Positions 1 through 10,410 of a stretch of DNA of 64,000 nucleotides are shown one piece after another. The notes under the pieces are model-generated. The model made no database searches and was not told the DNA's origin. It was given only the letters and a program-made list of their open reading frames with translations. Position 1 is the stretch's first letter, and the number at the start of each line of letters is the position of its first letter. The translations under genes were made by a program, and so were the position numbers. This DNA is from Culex pipiens pallens (taxonomy: Eukaryota; Arthropoda; Insecta; Diptera; Culicidae): positions 22,502,873 through 22,566,872 of the forward strand of contig NC_068938.1 in the NCBI RefSeq assembly GCF_016801865.2, in the 5' to 3' direction.

Positions 1-2030
1 ATTGAAAAAAAATGATTACCTTATAAACAGGAAAAATCAAATAGAAAAATCAAAATAATTGAAATGTAAAACTAGAATGCAAAAATATGTTTAAATCAAG
101 TCAAAACTATAAATTGAAAGGATTGAGGTAGGCTAAAGGAGGTATTAGTCTATGACAAACAAACAAACTTGCGCTTTTTCGTGTTTGTCAGTTTTTCAAA
201 TTAGCAAAATTGTTTGCGTCAAACTCGCAAACAAAGCAAAATGTATGCAAGCTGACGTTTCTGCAAACAAACGAAACAGGCAATCTGTCAAAAAGTGCGA
301 GTTTGTTTGTTTGTCATATTTATGGGCTATCTACAATCACTTAGCTTAGAACATCTAAGTAAAGTAGTTACTTAGGAAAGTACGCAACTTACGGCCGTCA
401 TCCACAATCAACTTAGAAATTTTGCTGGGCTGATATACGTTGCTATGCAGTTGTTTGTTTACCTTTGATATTGAAACGTCAACTTACCGTAGATTTTGAA
501 ATTTTTCAAACCATACGTCAGTTTCTAATTTGATTACTTTTCCATTGTAGAAGCTCGGCTTCATTTCCATTGATTCAAATTCCTAAGCTAAGTGAAATTT
601 TCTAAGCTAAGTGATTGTAGATAGGCCATTAGTCTAACCTCCCTTACGTTTCAAAAATTCCAAATGATTTAATTACTAAATTTTAAATTTAATGCCTTTT
701 TTCGAAATTTCAAAACAATAAGGATCATAAAATGCTTTATAAATCATTACAGTTATGCGTGGTTATGCTACCTTAAAAAAAATGCAAAATATCAATGAAT
801 TTATGAACTTGTATTTTGACCCAAAACGTTTACGTTTTGTACCCAAAAATTCCATATTTTTAAAATGATTAAAATGTCATTATTTGCGTTAAAATGCATC
901 AATTGCAGTAAATAATTATTTTTTACACCCATATTTTTTGGGGAAATTTTGAAGGGGGAGGGGGACAAAGACTTGAAATAAAATTTGCAATGGCTTTAGA
1001 AAAAATCATTATTTGTTTGTTTATAATATCTTAGCAATCGAAACTCGAATAATATCTTTAAAAAATGTAATCGAGAAATTTTTTGAGATTTTTCTCGATT
1101 TGTGGTTTTAGGGCAAATTTGCACCTCCCAAGTAAAGGGTTGCTTACAAACAGCAGAACAAAGGAGAGGGAACGATTTCTTGGGACTTTTATTCATCCTC
1201 ACTGGCTTGCTTCCGCTGCCGCTGCTACCAATTTGAAATTTTCCTTGACCGGTTCCTTACCAAGTGCGTATACCGCTTTATTTAAAAAACGGTGCATTTT
1301 TTCAAAACAAAAAACACAGAATTGCTTTTTAATTTCTAATTATTTTTTTACATCCAAGAATTACAAAAAAAAATCAAACTAACATTTAAACATGATTTTT
1401 GGACTTATTATCAGGTTCAAGAGGTTTACGCACTTCGAAAGGAACCGGTCAAGAAAAATTTCAAATGGGCAGCAGCGGCAGCGAAAGCAAGCCAGAGAGG
1501 GTGAAGAAAAGCCCCAAGAAATCGTTCCCTCTCCTTTGGTCTGCTGTTCGTAAAGCCATTTCTTGACCCCTTTTCTCGGGAGGTGCGTATTGGCCCTTAA
1601 CGGTTTGTTCGGTGATCAAAAATTACTAATTAATTAGAAGAAAGTTATGAAAATAATAGGTGAAGAGGTGACTTTCCGTCCTTTGCACTCTTCTTTTGAG
1701 ACGATTTTAAGACGCTGGCTTATTTGGTCCAAGGTATCGATGGAAAAGGCTTCATAAAGAATTAAAAAAAATATTTTGCGCGTATTCCCGGACCTTTTCA
1801 AAAAATCTCCAGAATTTTGACACATGCTTATGATTATGACAGACTTGATTTAAATTTTGCGCAGCGGAAAAGTTTTGACATTTAATGTGGCATGCATGTT
1901 TTGAGGTCGTTTCTTAAGTATTATTCAAATTCAAAATGCATCCTTTTTATAAAATGTATTTATTGATATAATTTATAATAATTAGTCATCACTCTAACCA
2001 CAATCTCTCTGTTTTCTCTCCTCTCCTTAG
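1..2030 (+). other. tgo: Intron of tgo upstream of the first visible exon
   Basis: No coding exon is visible here. The stretch ends in a pyrimidine-rich acceptor (ctctccttag, 2021-2030). It is AT-rich. It holds an inverted pair of about 26 bp (325-350 against 601-627, near-perfect) and the foldback at 1111-1597, listed separately. Small ORFs in this stretch are not supported by splice sites or composition. Confidence 0.6.
1111..1597. repeat. Foldback element, about 160-bp arms
   Basis: The left arm (about 1111-1269) and right arm (about 1428-1597) are inverted copies of each other. Shared stretches include AAGGAGAGGGAACGATTTCT, a GCTGCCGCTGC block and TTGACCGGTTCC, with a few mismatches and indels. 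About 160 bp of AT-rich sequence lies between them. No ORF of interest and no clear target duplication were seen. This is probably a non-autonomous foldback/MITE inserted in the tgo intron. Confidence 0.7.
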
Positions 2031-5000
2031 GTCCCTCCACACCAGCCACGACACGGTCGGCGCGACCGATCCCGCCGACACGCCCGTCTCGTACCACCCA
2101 GCCGGCGGTCCCGGTGCCCCCGGCCTGGACTACTCGATGCCAAGTAGACGCGAAGCGACCCCCTCTAGTAGTATATACAATCCTCACAACTTGATTTCAC
2201 ACTTGCCATCACAACAACAACAACCGCAACAGCAACAGCCATCCGCAGCGGCCGCCGTGGCGGCCGCGAATGCCGCCTCGGCCTCGGCCATCCAGAGGCC
2301 GGACAGTGCGCACAACCCGGTGCAATATAGCTACAACCCAACGCCCTCCCCCATCCAGTGAGTGCTTCTTCTTTGTTCTTAGGATTTTGATTTGGATTGA
2401 ATTTGGTGTAACTTTGATTTGTTTGTTTTCTCAGATACGGTTCTCCTGGGACGCCCGGTGCGTCCGGTTCCCTAGTGCACATCTCCAAGACGAACAACAA
2501 CACCTCGCCAACGCCGGCAGCGACCGCATGGTCGTTACGACAGGTAATTGGACCGCGATTTCAGTAGAAGTGGTATGTTTTTTCTAAAATGATTTCTTGC
2601 TTCCAGCCTCAACCCGTTACCGAAGGTTACCAGTACAGTGAGCTCAGCCCGAACCGGTCGCCGACGGGGCCCACGTACACGCAGCTCAGCGCGACCGGCT
2701 CGCGCCAAACGTCGACGTACACGCCCACCTCGGCGCAACCTGGATCCGGTAAGTTGTCGTCCTTCCCCTCCCACTTCCCCGTCGTTGAGTCCACCCTGTT
2801 TGCGTCGACCCAGAACCTGCCGGAAGTGCTCGAGTGTGACGCGGCCGGGTGTCGGCCCGGCTGTCCGCGGTGCCTTCTCGGGAGGGGTCAGCACAACCAT
2901 CCGATCGCGAGTCACGGTCGCCCGCACCAGCAAGTGAGGGGTCCGGCGGAAGAAGAGGAAGCCGCAATGACGGCACCGGTTCAAGAACGGGAGCGCGAAA
3001 TGTGGGACTGTGAAGTGTTCACTCCGATGTTGGTGGCGATCGTGCTCGTGGTGGTATTCTGTATGACGGTGTTCTTTCGATTGTGACTTTAATAAATTTA
3101 TTTCGTGAAATTGGTTGGTACAATGCGGTTACGCTGTGGCGCGAATCATCATCCGAGAGGTCTTGAGTCCGTAGTTGAGTCCTTTGAACTTATCCCAGCA
3201 CATCATGTTGGCGTAGGCCTCCGTTTTGCCCTTCACGTACAGTCCGTTGAGATTGCTTCCGTGACACGCCCCGTACCACCAGCCGCCCTTGTACATCGTG
3301 GCACAGTTGTCCGGCGGATGCGAATCGTGGTCCGCGTCCAGCGTCGTAAATTTGTTCCCAACCGCCCAGCTCAGCGAATCTCCCGCATCTCCACTGTACG
3401 TCCCAAGCGAGTTCAGCGCGTACTTTTCCGAGCCACCCCCAACCACCATGCGCCCGTACTTGGCCACCACCCGACCTCCCTCAAAATCCTCCAGCACCAC
3501 GTGCAGCTCGTGCGGCTTAGCGTTGGTCAGCTGGTGCAGTTTCTTCAACCCGAGCCAGAACTCACCCTCCAAATCGCCAAAGCCAGCCTCGTACTCGGCC
3601 CAACCCCGGTAGAAGTAAACCGTCCCGTTGAACCGGTTCTGGATCACGGTCCAGCCGCCACCCTCGTAATCCTGGTCGCAGTACGCCTCGAACGGGTCGC
3701 CGAACCCCGGTTCCGGATGCAACTTGCGAACGCCGGACCAGTGGCCGGACACGTCGCTACAAGTGCGGGGTAGCTTTGATGACTCAAGAACGATTCCGTT
3801 ACGGGCTGTTGGATGACGGTTTGCGAGAAGGCTAAGGATCATATCGTTGAGCATTTCCGTTGTTGGTTGAACTTGCTGAGTACGATGAATCTGGTTCGTA
3901 TCTTCCAGCAGTCGCGAAATGTTGTGCGCGAGCAGCTCCAGCTGGGTTCGAATCTTTGGGACGTCTTCCATCGTTTCAACAGTTTTACTCAGCTTTTTGA
4001 TTTGCGCTCCAAAATCATCCAACATGATCCTTTGATCAACTAGCATTTTCTCATTATTGGAAACGGTCCTTTTAAGATCGTCCATTTCAGCGGTCATCTT
4101 TTGAAAGTACTCCTTTGATCGCAACAAATCTTGTTGCATACTAAAAATCAATAAACATTAAAATAAAACCGAAGCACAAGAAAAAAACCCATACTCACCT
4201 AAACTGAATCCCCTCCAAACCGGTCATCGTGAGCTCGTAGCCAAAGCCCGCGCTAGAGCTTGTGTTCGAACTGATGCTGTTATCTGCACTGGTACGATGA
4301 AGCTCGGAAGATAGCAAGCAAAGAAGCACTAAACGAAGCATTTTAAGCACCATCCTGAGCGGGGGAAGAGCGAACTGCGACTGGATAAATGTTGGGTGCG
4401 ATCGCGCGACTTGAAATGTCTAGGTTCTTTTGCGTTCTTTCTTTCTTCAACTCTTTTTTCGCGGTGATTCCCCTTTTTTGGATGAGTCAAAGACCGACAC
4501 AAGTCTCGTTTTTGCTTTGCGCTTTTGCAATGATAACGATCGGTGGTGATTTTTGACTCAATTATGTTTCTTCAAGATTAACGTAGGTATATCATAAAAT
4601 GTAATTTGCAAAACTATGTGTGATGTCGAAAAAAATAGTTTCTCCGTGTGTATATCATTGAAATAAACAGTTATATAGTTGATAACAGATGCGTTTACGT
4701 ATATTCAACAATTTTTATCGATTTTTGAAAGACTTTTTGCAAAATAGTTCAAGTTACTATCTTTTTCTAAATTTACAGTTTTCTCATAAAAAAAAATCAA
4801 GCAATATATTAGCCATAGGACTACGCTTGCTCATAGGTGGCGACATGTGTCTTTTAGTTTTGCTGCAAAACTTCTATTGGTTGGAAAAACATATTTAATT
4901 ATGGGTCATTTCGCCTCAACTGTACACAAAAAAGTACAAATTCGAAATCGACTTTTTCTGATCAAGCTCAAATTTGGTGGAGCTATCAAAACATGTAAAA

Positions 5001-8000
5001 ATACGGATTTTTTTTTGGAAAATGGCAGAGTTTTTACAACTTTTGTAGTGTTTTTTTCAATGAAAAATACGTTTTTTTTCAGAATTTTGAGTATGGCATC
5101 AAATCGGGCGTCCAATTTTACAATTTTTTAAATTTCCATCTCACCATCGTTTCAGGCTGCAAATTCTTAAAAAAACACCTCTTTTTTTGGCATGTTCAAA
5201 ATGAAAGGGTCGTACTTCCCCTCCGTCACGAGATATCAAAAAAACGAACCTCGGTCCAATTTCTCGGGGTTACATATTTTCCGGGAAACGGTAAATTTTA
5301 TGAGGCAGTATTTGTAAATATTGCTCGGTTTGTTCTAGAGGTCGTATCGAGGTGCTCCGATTTGGATGAAACTTTCAGCGTTTGTTTGTCTATACATGAG
5401 ATGAACTCATGCCAAATATGAGCCCTCTACGACAAAGGGAAGTGGGGTAAAATGGGCTTTGAAGTTTGAGGTCCAAAAAACCTAAAAAATCTTAAAATTG
5501 CTCGCATTTCCGTAAAACTTCATCAATTCCAACTCTCTTAGATGCATTCGAAAGGTCTTTTAAAGTACTTCAAAATGTGCCATAGACATCCAGGATTGGT
5601 TCGACTTTTTCTCTTAGCTTTTGCAAATTACTGTCAAAAATGGATTTTTTTAAAACTTTAATATTTTTTTGCAACAGCCTCCAACACCCATACTCCCATA
5701 GGTCAAAAGATAGGTAATTACATGGACTATCAGCCTACGGAAATAACTTTTTGGCCGATCGCAGTTTTTCTCATAGTTTTTCGATTTTTCTAGAACAAAC
5801 ATTTTACAACGTTAGTTTTTGCCCTGTAGGCCGCCATAGCGGCACTTTTTGGTCTCAATTTTGTCATATTCGAAATCCTCGGACAATTTCACGTATGTTA
5901 TAAGTATTGGAGTTGTAAATTTGATTTAAAATATAATTAAATAAAACATTTTTGAAAAAAGAAATAGATCTAATTTACCCTGTGATCAATACGTCAAATG
6001 CTGTATCAAGTAGGCGAAAACCTGTTTTACCCCTAATCCAACAAATTGTTAAAACATATTTTAATTCATTCTTAATTGCAATTTTTCCAATCAAATTTAC
6101 AACTCCAATACTTCTAACTTACGTGAAATTGTCCGAGGATTCCGAATATGACAAAATTGAGACTAAAAAGTGCCGCTATGGCGGCCTACCGGCCAAAAAC
6201 TAACGTTGTAAAATGTTTGTTCTAGAAAAATCGAAAAACTATGAGAAAAACTGCGATTGGCCAAAAAGTTATTTCCGTAGGCTTATAGTCCATGTAATTA
6301 CCTATCTTTTGACCTATGGGAGTATGGGTGTTGGAGGCTGTTGCAAAAAGATATTAAGGTTTGAAAAAAATCCATTTTTGACAGTAATTTGCAAAAGCTA
6401 AGAGAAAAAGTCGAACCAATCCTGGATGTCTATGGCACATTTTGAAGTACTTTAAAAGACCTTTCGAATGCATCTAAGAGAGTTGGAATTGATGAAGTTT
6501 TACGGAAATTCGAGCAATTTTAAGATTTTTTAGGTTTTTTGGACCTCAAACTTCAAAGCCCATTTTACCCCACTTCCCTTTGTCGTAGAGGGCTCATATT
6601 TGGCATGAGTTCATCTCATGTATAGACAAACAAACGCTGAAAGTTTCATCCAAATCGGAGCACCTCGATACGACCTGTTACACATTGGTGAAAAACTCGC
6701 TCTTAAATATATTGAAAATTGGTATGGTTTGAAATGAAAATGAAAAACATACAGAAATTATGTTTTCTTGACAAATATCTTTCTAAATTAAGTCATACTG
6801 GTTTCAGCCCTTGAACAACATGGTACAGTAGGGTGTAATATGGTTGTATGGAAAAAAATAAAGTTGTCCAAATTTAACTAGCACAGCAACTTTTTGGTTC
6901 CTTATAGAGTCCTTATGAACTCCCCAAAGTTTGGTAACGATTGGTTTAGTCCCCACTTTGCGCAAAGCGATTCAATTTTCCATACAAATTTGCATGGGAA
7001 AAATCATTTTTTTGAATTATGATATTTAAAAAATCCACGTTTTACGCTATATCAAAACCGGATTCATATTCGGATGCTCTGGAATGTGCTCTACAACTTT
7101 CCCGAAGAGAGTATGGTGCTAACTTGCTCCTATAAAAAGATACAGCGTGTTAAAAACTCGTCTAAAACGTGTTTTTTGATCGAAAAACACGTTTTAGACG
7201 AGTTTTGAGGACGCTGTATCTTCTTTCAGGAGCAAGTTAGCACCATACTCTCTTCGGGAAAGTTGTAGAGCACATTCTAGAGCATCCGAATATGAATCCG
7301 GTTTTAGTATAGCGTGAAACTTGGATTTTTTAAATACCAAAATTCAAAAAAATGATTTTTCCCATACAAATTTGTATGGAAAATTGATTCGCTTTGCGCA
7401 AAGTGAGGACTAAACCAATCGTTCCCAAACTTTGGGGAGTTGTTTAGGACCCCAAAAGGAACTAAAATAATGCTGTGCTGGAAAATCGATTTTAATATTA
7501 CACCCTAATGGTACAGCTTTTGATTATTTCCTTAAAGCCATACTTCTCGTGAGTAAAACAATCATTTTTTGAGCACCTTTCAAACCATACAAAGTAGTTT
7601 TTTTTAGATTTTTTTAAAGGTTTTTTTTTTGACTTCGTTTAAAAATTTCGTCATGTCACAAAAACATGATTCAAATTGTACGTACATCTCATTTGATCAT
7701 GGTAAACAAAAAATGTGAAACAAACAATATTATATTGAGTATTTTCATTTAATATAAGCATTTCCAAAATATTCGTTCCAAAAAGTTAAGTAAATGTATG
7801 CTTCCGCTTGAATTCCCGGGAAATTTACAATTCCCGGGAAACGGGAAATATTTTCTTCCGGGAAATCTCGGGAAAACCCGGGAAATTTATTCCCGGGACG
7901 GGAAATTGGACGCTCTAGTGATCAGGGAGAAAAGTTACCCCTTAGGACCAAATTTCACGCAAATCGAAGAGGGGTCGGGGCAACTTTTCCCGATTTCGTG

Positions 8001-9626
8001 TGAGTTGGTAGAGAATTACCCATAATGAAAACGTACATTGAAATCCAAAATTAATAAAAGTGACTTACAGTTGAGCATAAACCCAACCAATTACAATTTT
8101 CTGTAGTGATTTGTATACTCAATGGGCCCAGAAACATTTCTCAAAAAATAATTCTTCAAAATAACGATCTGAATATCAACAACATTGCGGTTTTTGGGAA
8201 AGAGGGTGTGCAATTTTATCAGAAAATCTCCCAAATTTCCAATAAAACCTTTATAACTTTTTTCCCTTATTTCCAATCACTCTTTCAGGAAAAATGTTCC
8301 CTGCATCATTTTCCATAAAAAATGATATGATCTGAACCATAAATCATGTCCATGTGGATTTATAACCATATGAAATTGAAATAGGCGAAATTTCGTCCGA
8401 TAGGTCAAAAACTTCAAACGACGATAACTTTATTTTTTCCCGACCAACGATTTTCGTTCACTCCGCAAATTAACGGGGATGTTCCACAGTTTCACTTTTC
8501 AGCACTGAAATGGATGCTGAAAAGTTGAACTTTGCAACACTTTTTGGAAAAAGTAATACTTTTCAACATTGTTTATATATTTACGATTTATTAACTAAAT
8601 ACATAGATATGTATTTGACTTATTACTCTGTTCAAAGGGTATTTTTCGGAATTGCAAAAAATGTTGTATAAAGCTCGTTGCAAAACGTGTTTTTTTTTAC
8701 AATTCCTTCGTGAAACTACTTACTTTTCCTGTCATTCTTGAACGATGAAAAAGCCTACTTTTCTGTACCAAAAATAACAGAATCGAATAGCAACACTTTT
8801 CAAAATATATTGTTTGTTTCGAAAAGTAACACTTTTCAACATTTTTTTTGATTTAAACGATTTATTGACAAAATACATGAAAATTTGACTTCAAATTTCA
8901 CTCAATGAGTGTTTTTCGGAAATGCAAAAAATGTTGTATGGAACTCGTTGCAAAACTTGATTTTTTTCAGCACTCGTCGTAATGTACGTCTCGTGCTGAA
9001 AAAATCCTTTTTTTTTTGCAACTTGTTGCATAAACTACTAGTTTATATTTTTTGAGCCTCAAATTGAAATTAACATCCAAATCGGCTGAAATCCATCTGA
9101 CCTCTAGAACAAACTGAGCAGATTATAAAAAAAAACTCGCTCTAAAATCATTCTTCTTCTATCTCTTCCAGGCATCTGGAGCAGTTGGCAGGCGCACCAC
9201 CCGTCCGCCGCGCCCGAACCGATGCAAACGAACGCCAACAGTGGCGGCGGCGGCAGCAGCAGTAACAGTTCCGCCGGAACCGCCCCTCCCGTGCACATGC
9301 AGGACATCCCGCCGGAGCACATGCAGCACCACCTGGCCGCGTCGGCAGGCCACAGTCAGCAGCACCACGGGGGCCACCCGCACGGCGGCGTGCATCCCCA
9401 CCATCCGCACCACTCGGCCGTGACCGGCGGTCATCCGCACCAGATGCACCACCCCCACCACCACCATCCGCACTCGCACCCCCACGCCGGGCACCATCCG
9501 CACCACCCGGGTCAGCATCCGGGCCAGGGCCACGAGCTGTCCGACATGCTGCAGATGCTGGACCAGAGCGGGGCGACCTCGTTCGAGGATCTGAACATTC
9601 ACATGTTCAACACGCCGTTCGAATGA
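2031..9626 (+). CDS. tgo: tango (ARNT), C-terminal exons; 5' part lies outside the window
   Basis: Tango is the class II bHLH-PAS protein that pairs with Trachealess, Single-minded, Similar/HIF, Spineless and others in the nucleus. Exons: 2031-2357, 2435-2543, 2607-2748 and 9172-9626, all with GT/AG borders and matching phases (2, 0, 1). They encode the last 343 residues. Recognition rests on the tail: PVTEGYQYSELSP, SPTGPTYTQLSA, a GIWSSWQ segment, LSDMLQMLDQ and the end FEDLNIHMFNTPFE. These closely match the end of Drosophila Tango as I remember it. The bHLH and both PAS domains must lie upstream. The visible part is low complexity: Gln-rich (QQQQPQQQQ), Ala-rich, then strongly His/Pro/Gly-rich in the last exon. 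The last intron (2749-9171, 6.4 kb) holds an antisense gene and several foldback elements. See the separate entries for an in-frame extension after the stop and for a possible intron-readthrough end. Confidence 0.93.
2749..3086 (+). CDS. Open reading frame continuing through the tgo donor, ending in a membrane-anchor-like tail
   Basis: If the donor at 2749 is not used, the tgo frame stays open for 112 further codons to TGA at 3084-3086. The added tail is Cys-rich at first (LECDAAGCRPGCPRC), then acidic, and ends in a hydrophobic stretch (FTPMLVAIVLVVVFCMTVFF) typical of a tail anchor. Third codon positions are mostly G or C, as in the real exons. An AATAAA lies 4 nt after the stop. Options are an alternative 3' end of tgo made by intron retention, a separate short protein starting at the ATG at 2967 (39 residues, mostly the hydrophobic tail), or chance openness in GC-rich DNA. 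I know no ARNT isoform with a membrane anchor. Strength: an intact frame and coding-like composition; weakness: a good donor (GTAAGT) sits inside. Confidence 0.35.
3091..3102. terminator. Palindromic bidirectional poly(A) signal
   Basis: AATAAATTTATT is a perfect 12-bp palindrome that gives AATAAA on each strand. On the - strand it lies 27 nt past the stop of the fibrinogen-related gene, a normal place for its poly(A) signal. On the + strand it lies 4 nt past the stop of the open frame ending at 3086, and could end a short tgo transcript. Confidence 0.6.
3129..4353 (-). CDS. Secreted fibrinogen-related protein (FREP/ficolin-like), nested in the tgo intron
   Basis: FREPs are secreted lectin-like proteins. 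In mosquitoes they belong to a large family tied to recognition of microbes and sugars. Exon 1 is 4353-4199 and exon 2 is 4140-3129, joined across a 58-nt GT/AG intron in phase 2, giving 388 residues. The start has a short hydrophobic signal peptide (LRLVLLCLLSS). Residues about 55-150 are polar with heptad-like Leu/Met spacing (coiled coil, likely for oligomers). Residues about 178-388 form the fibrinogen C-terminal domain: the AYCDQDYEGGGWTVIQNRF core, FWLGLKKLHQLT, a Ca-binding DADHD loop near 320-324, the Cys pair near 331 and 344 around MYKGGWWYGACHGSNLNG, and the GLKTSRMMIRA end. No frameshift is seen. The gene lies wholly inside a tgo intron on the opposite strand. The family call is firm; the ligand cannot be read from sequence. 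Confidence 0.93.
4354..4560 (-). promoter_or_regulatory. 5' flank of the FREP gene with a kappaB-like motif and GATA cores
   Basis: On the - strand GGGGAATCACC (4473-4463) lies about 110 bp before the start codon. It differs by about one base from the Rel/NF-kB consensus GGGRATYYCC. TGATAACGATC with a GATA core lies further up (about 4529-4539). Insect immune genes often carry such pairs. No clear TATA box is seen. The motif calls are by eye only. Confidence 0.3.
4561..5338. other. tgo intron, AT-rich repeat debris
   Basis: No gene is seen. The stretch from about 4900 to 5340 is dispersed-repeat sequence. It shares phrases with 57290-57540 (for example AATGGCAGAG, and a fragment on protein-like AT-rich runs), so both are likely fragments of one family. 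Confidence 0.5.
5339..6676. repeat. Long foldback element, about 590-bp arms
   Basis: The arms at about 5339-5925 and 6090-6676 are near-perfect inverted copies, with outer ends AGGTCGTATCGAGGTGCTCC and its complement. The unpaired centre is about 165 bp. A related outer piece (GAGCGAG plus TTAA) follows at 6686-6694, and a related end lies at 9098-9145. ORFs here are arm artefacts. If transcribed as part of tgo pre-mRNA it would form a very long hairpin. Confidence 0.85.
6829..7507. mobile_element. Foldback MITE with 9-bp target duplication
   Basis: The ends are TAGGGTGTAATA and TATTACACCCTA. The direct repeat ATGGTACAG flanks it exactly (6820-6828 and 7508-7516). The two halves pair almost completely around a centre near 7168-7185 (AAACACGTTTTAGACGAG and its complement). 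At 679 bp it has no coding capacity. The 9-bp duplication fits Mutator-like or Foldback-type insertion; which one is not decided. Confidence 0.85.
7508..9171 (+). other. End of the last tgo intron: CCCGGGAAA-type and other dispersed repeats
   Basis: About 7811-7910 holds clustered copies of TTCCCGGGAAA-like motifs. About 7925-8025 repeats, in inverse orientation, a sequence also present at 57182-57275. About 8480-9010 contains two diverged copies of an AACACTTTTCAACATT-type unit. 9098-9145 is an end fragment of the GAGCGAG foldback family. The intron ends with a good acceptor (ATCTCTTCCAG). No gene is seen. Confidence 0.5.
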
Positions 9627-9791
9627 AACTTGCTGTACTACGGGGGCTACAACAACTACAACCAGACGGCGGCGGCGGCCGCTTCGTACCATCCGGGCGC
9701 CGGCAGCTCGTCGTCGTCCGGGGCGGGTAGCTTTGGCGGCGGAGGAGGAGGAGGAGGTGGCGGCGGCGGTTACATCAATGAACAAATGTAA
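9627..9791 (+). other. tgo: In-frame 54-codon extension after the tgo TGA (possible stop-codon readthrough)
   Basis: Directly after TGA (9624-9626) the same frame stays open for 54 codons to TAA at 9789-9791. It reads NLLYYGGYNNYNQ, an Ala run, SYHPGAGSSSSS, a long Gly run and ends YINEQM. Of 54 third positions, 40 are G or C, and the composition matches the low-complexity tail before it. The conserved end of ARNT lies exactly at the TGA, so this would be a C-terminal add-on. Readthrough is well known for insect genes; the local context GAA-TGA-AAC lacks the most leaky TGA-C. It could also be an old extension cut off by a recent stop. Confidence 0.5.
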
Positions 9792-10410
9792 ATAGAGTGA
9801 GGGAGGAGGAGGACAAGTGTCACTTTTTTGGCCGGCTTTTAATTTTTCGACGCATGCTTGGATGGGTGCGCGTGGACACCTGTGAAATCTTGCCGCCAAA
9901 CACACTCACAAACAAAACTCACCTTTTTATATCAAAGTACACGCTCAATAGATGTCACCGTCGTCGTCGTCGTCGTCGTCGTTTTTCTCAACCTTTTTGT
10001 CACACACACGCTCGCGTAAAACTACTCGAAACTCGTGTTTGGCGGGAGATTTCAGCGTGGCGCGCGCTTGTCCGAGTAAAATTTAGAACATTATTTTTTA
10101 ACTTTCGGACAAACAACAAAAAATGAAACAAAATCAAAATCAACGAAAATGTTTAAGGCTATTATCTAGATAAATGAAACTAAAACAAGCAAGCAAACAA
10201 AAGACGCGATGAAGCAGCAGAGCAAACCGTTTAGCTACACGCAAAACGGACATTAGGTATAAATTCCTAATTTTTAGTATTTTTTGAACTTATGTTCTAG
10301 CTTGTCAAATTATACCTAAAAATTAGTATTTTTTTCTTCCTAAAATTTAGTATTTTTTTAGAACACTGAAGTACTTCTTTAAAATTCCTAAATTTTAGTA
10401 ATTTTTTAGT

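Noticed and set aside
3105..3773. 222-codon + strand ORF opposite the FREP gene
   Set aside because: Antisense shadow of the fibrinogen domain; the - strand translation is a textbook family member.
9159..9905. 248-codon - strand ORF opposite the last tgo exon
   Set aside because: Antisense shadow of a GC-rich His/Gly coding exon; the + strand has splice sites and clear homology.
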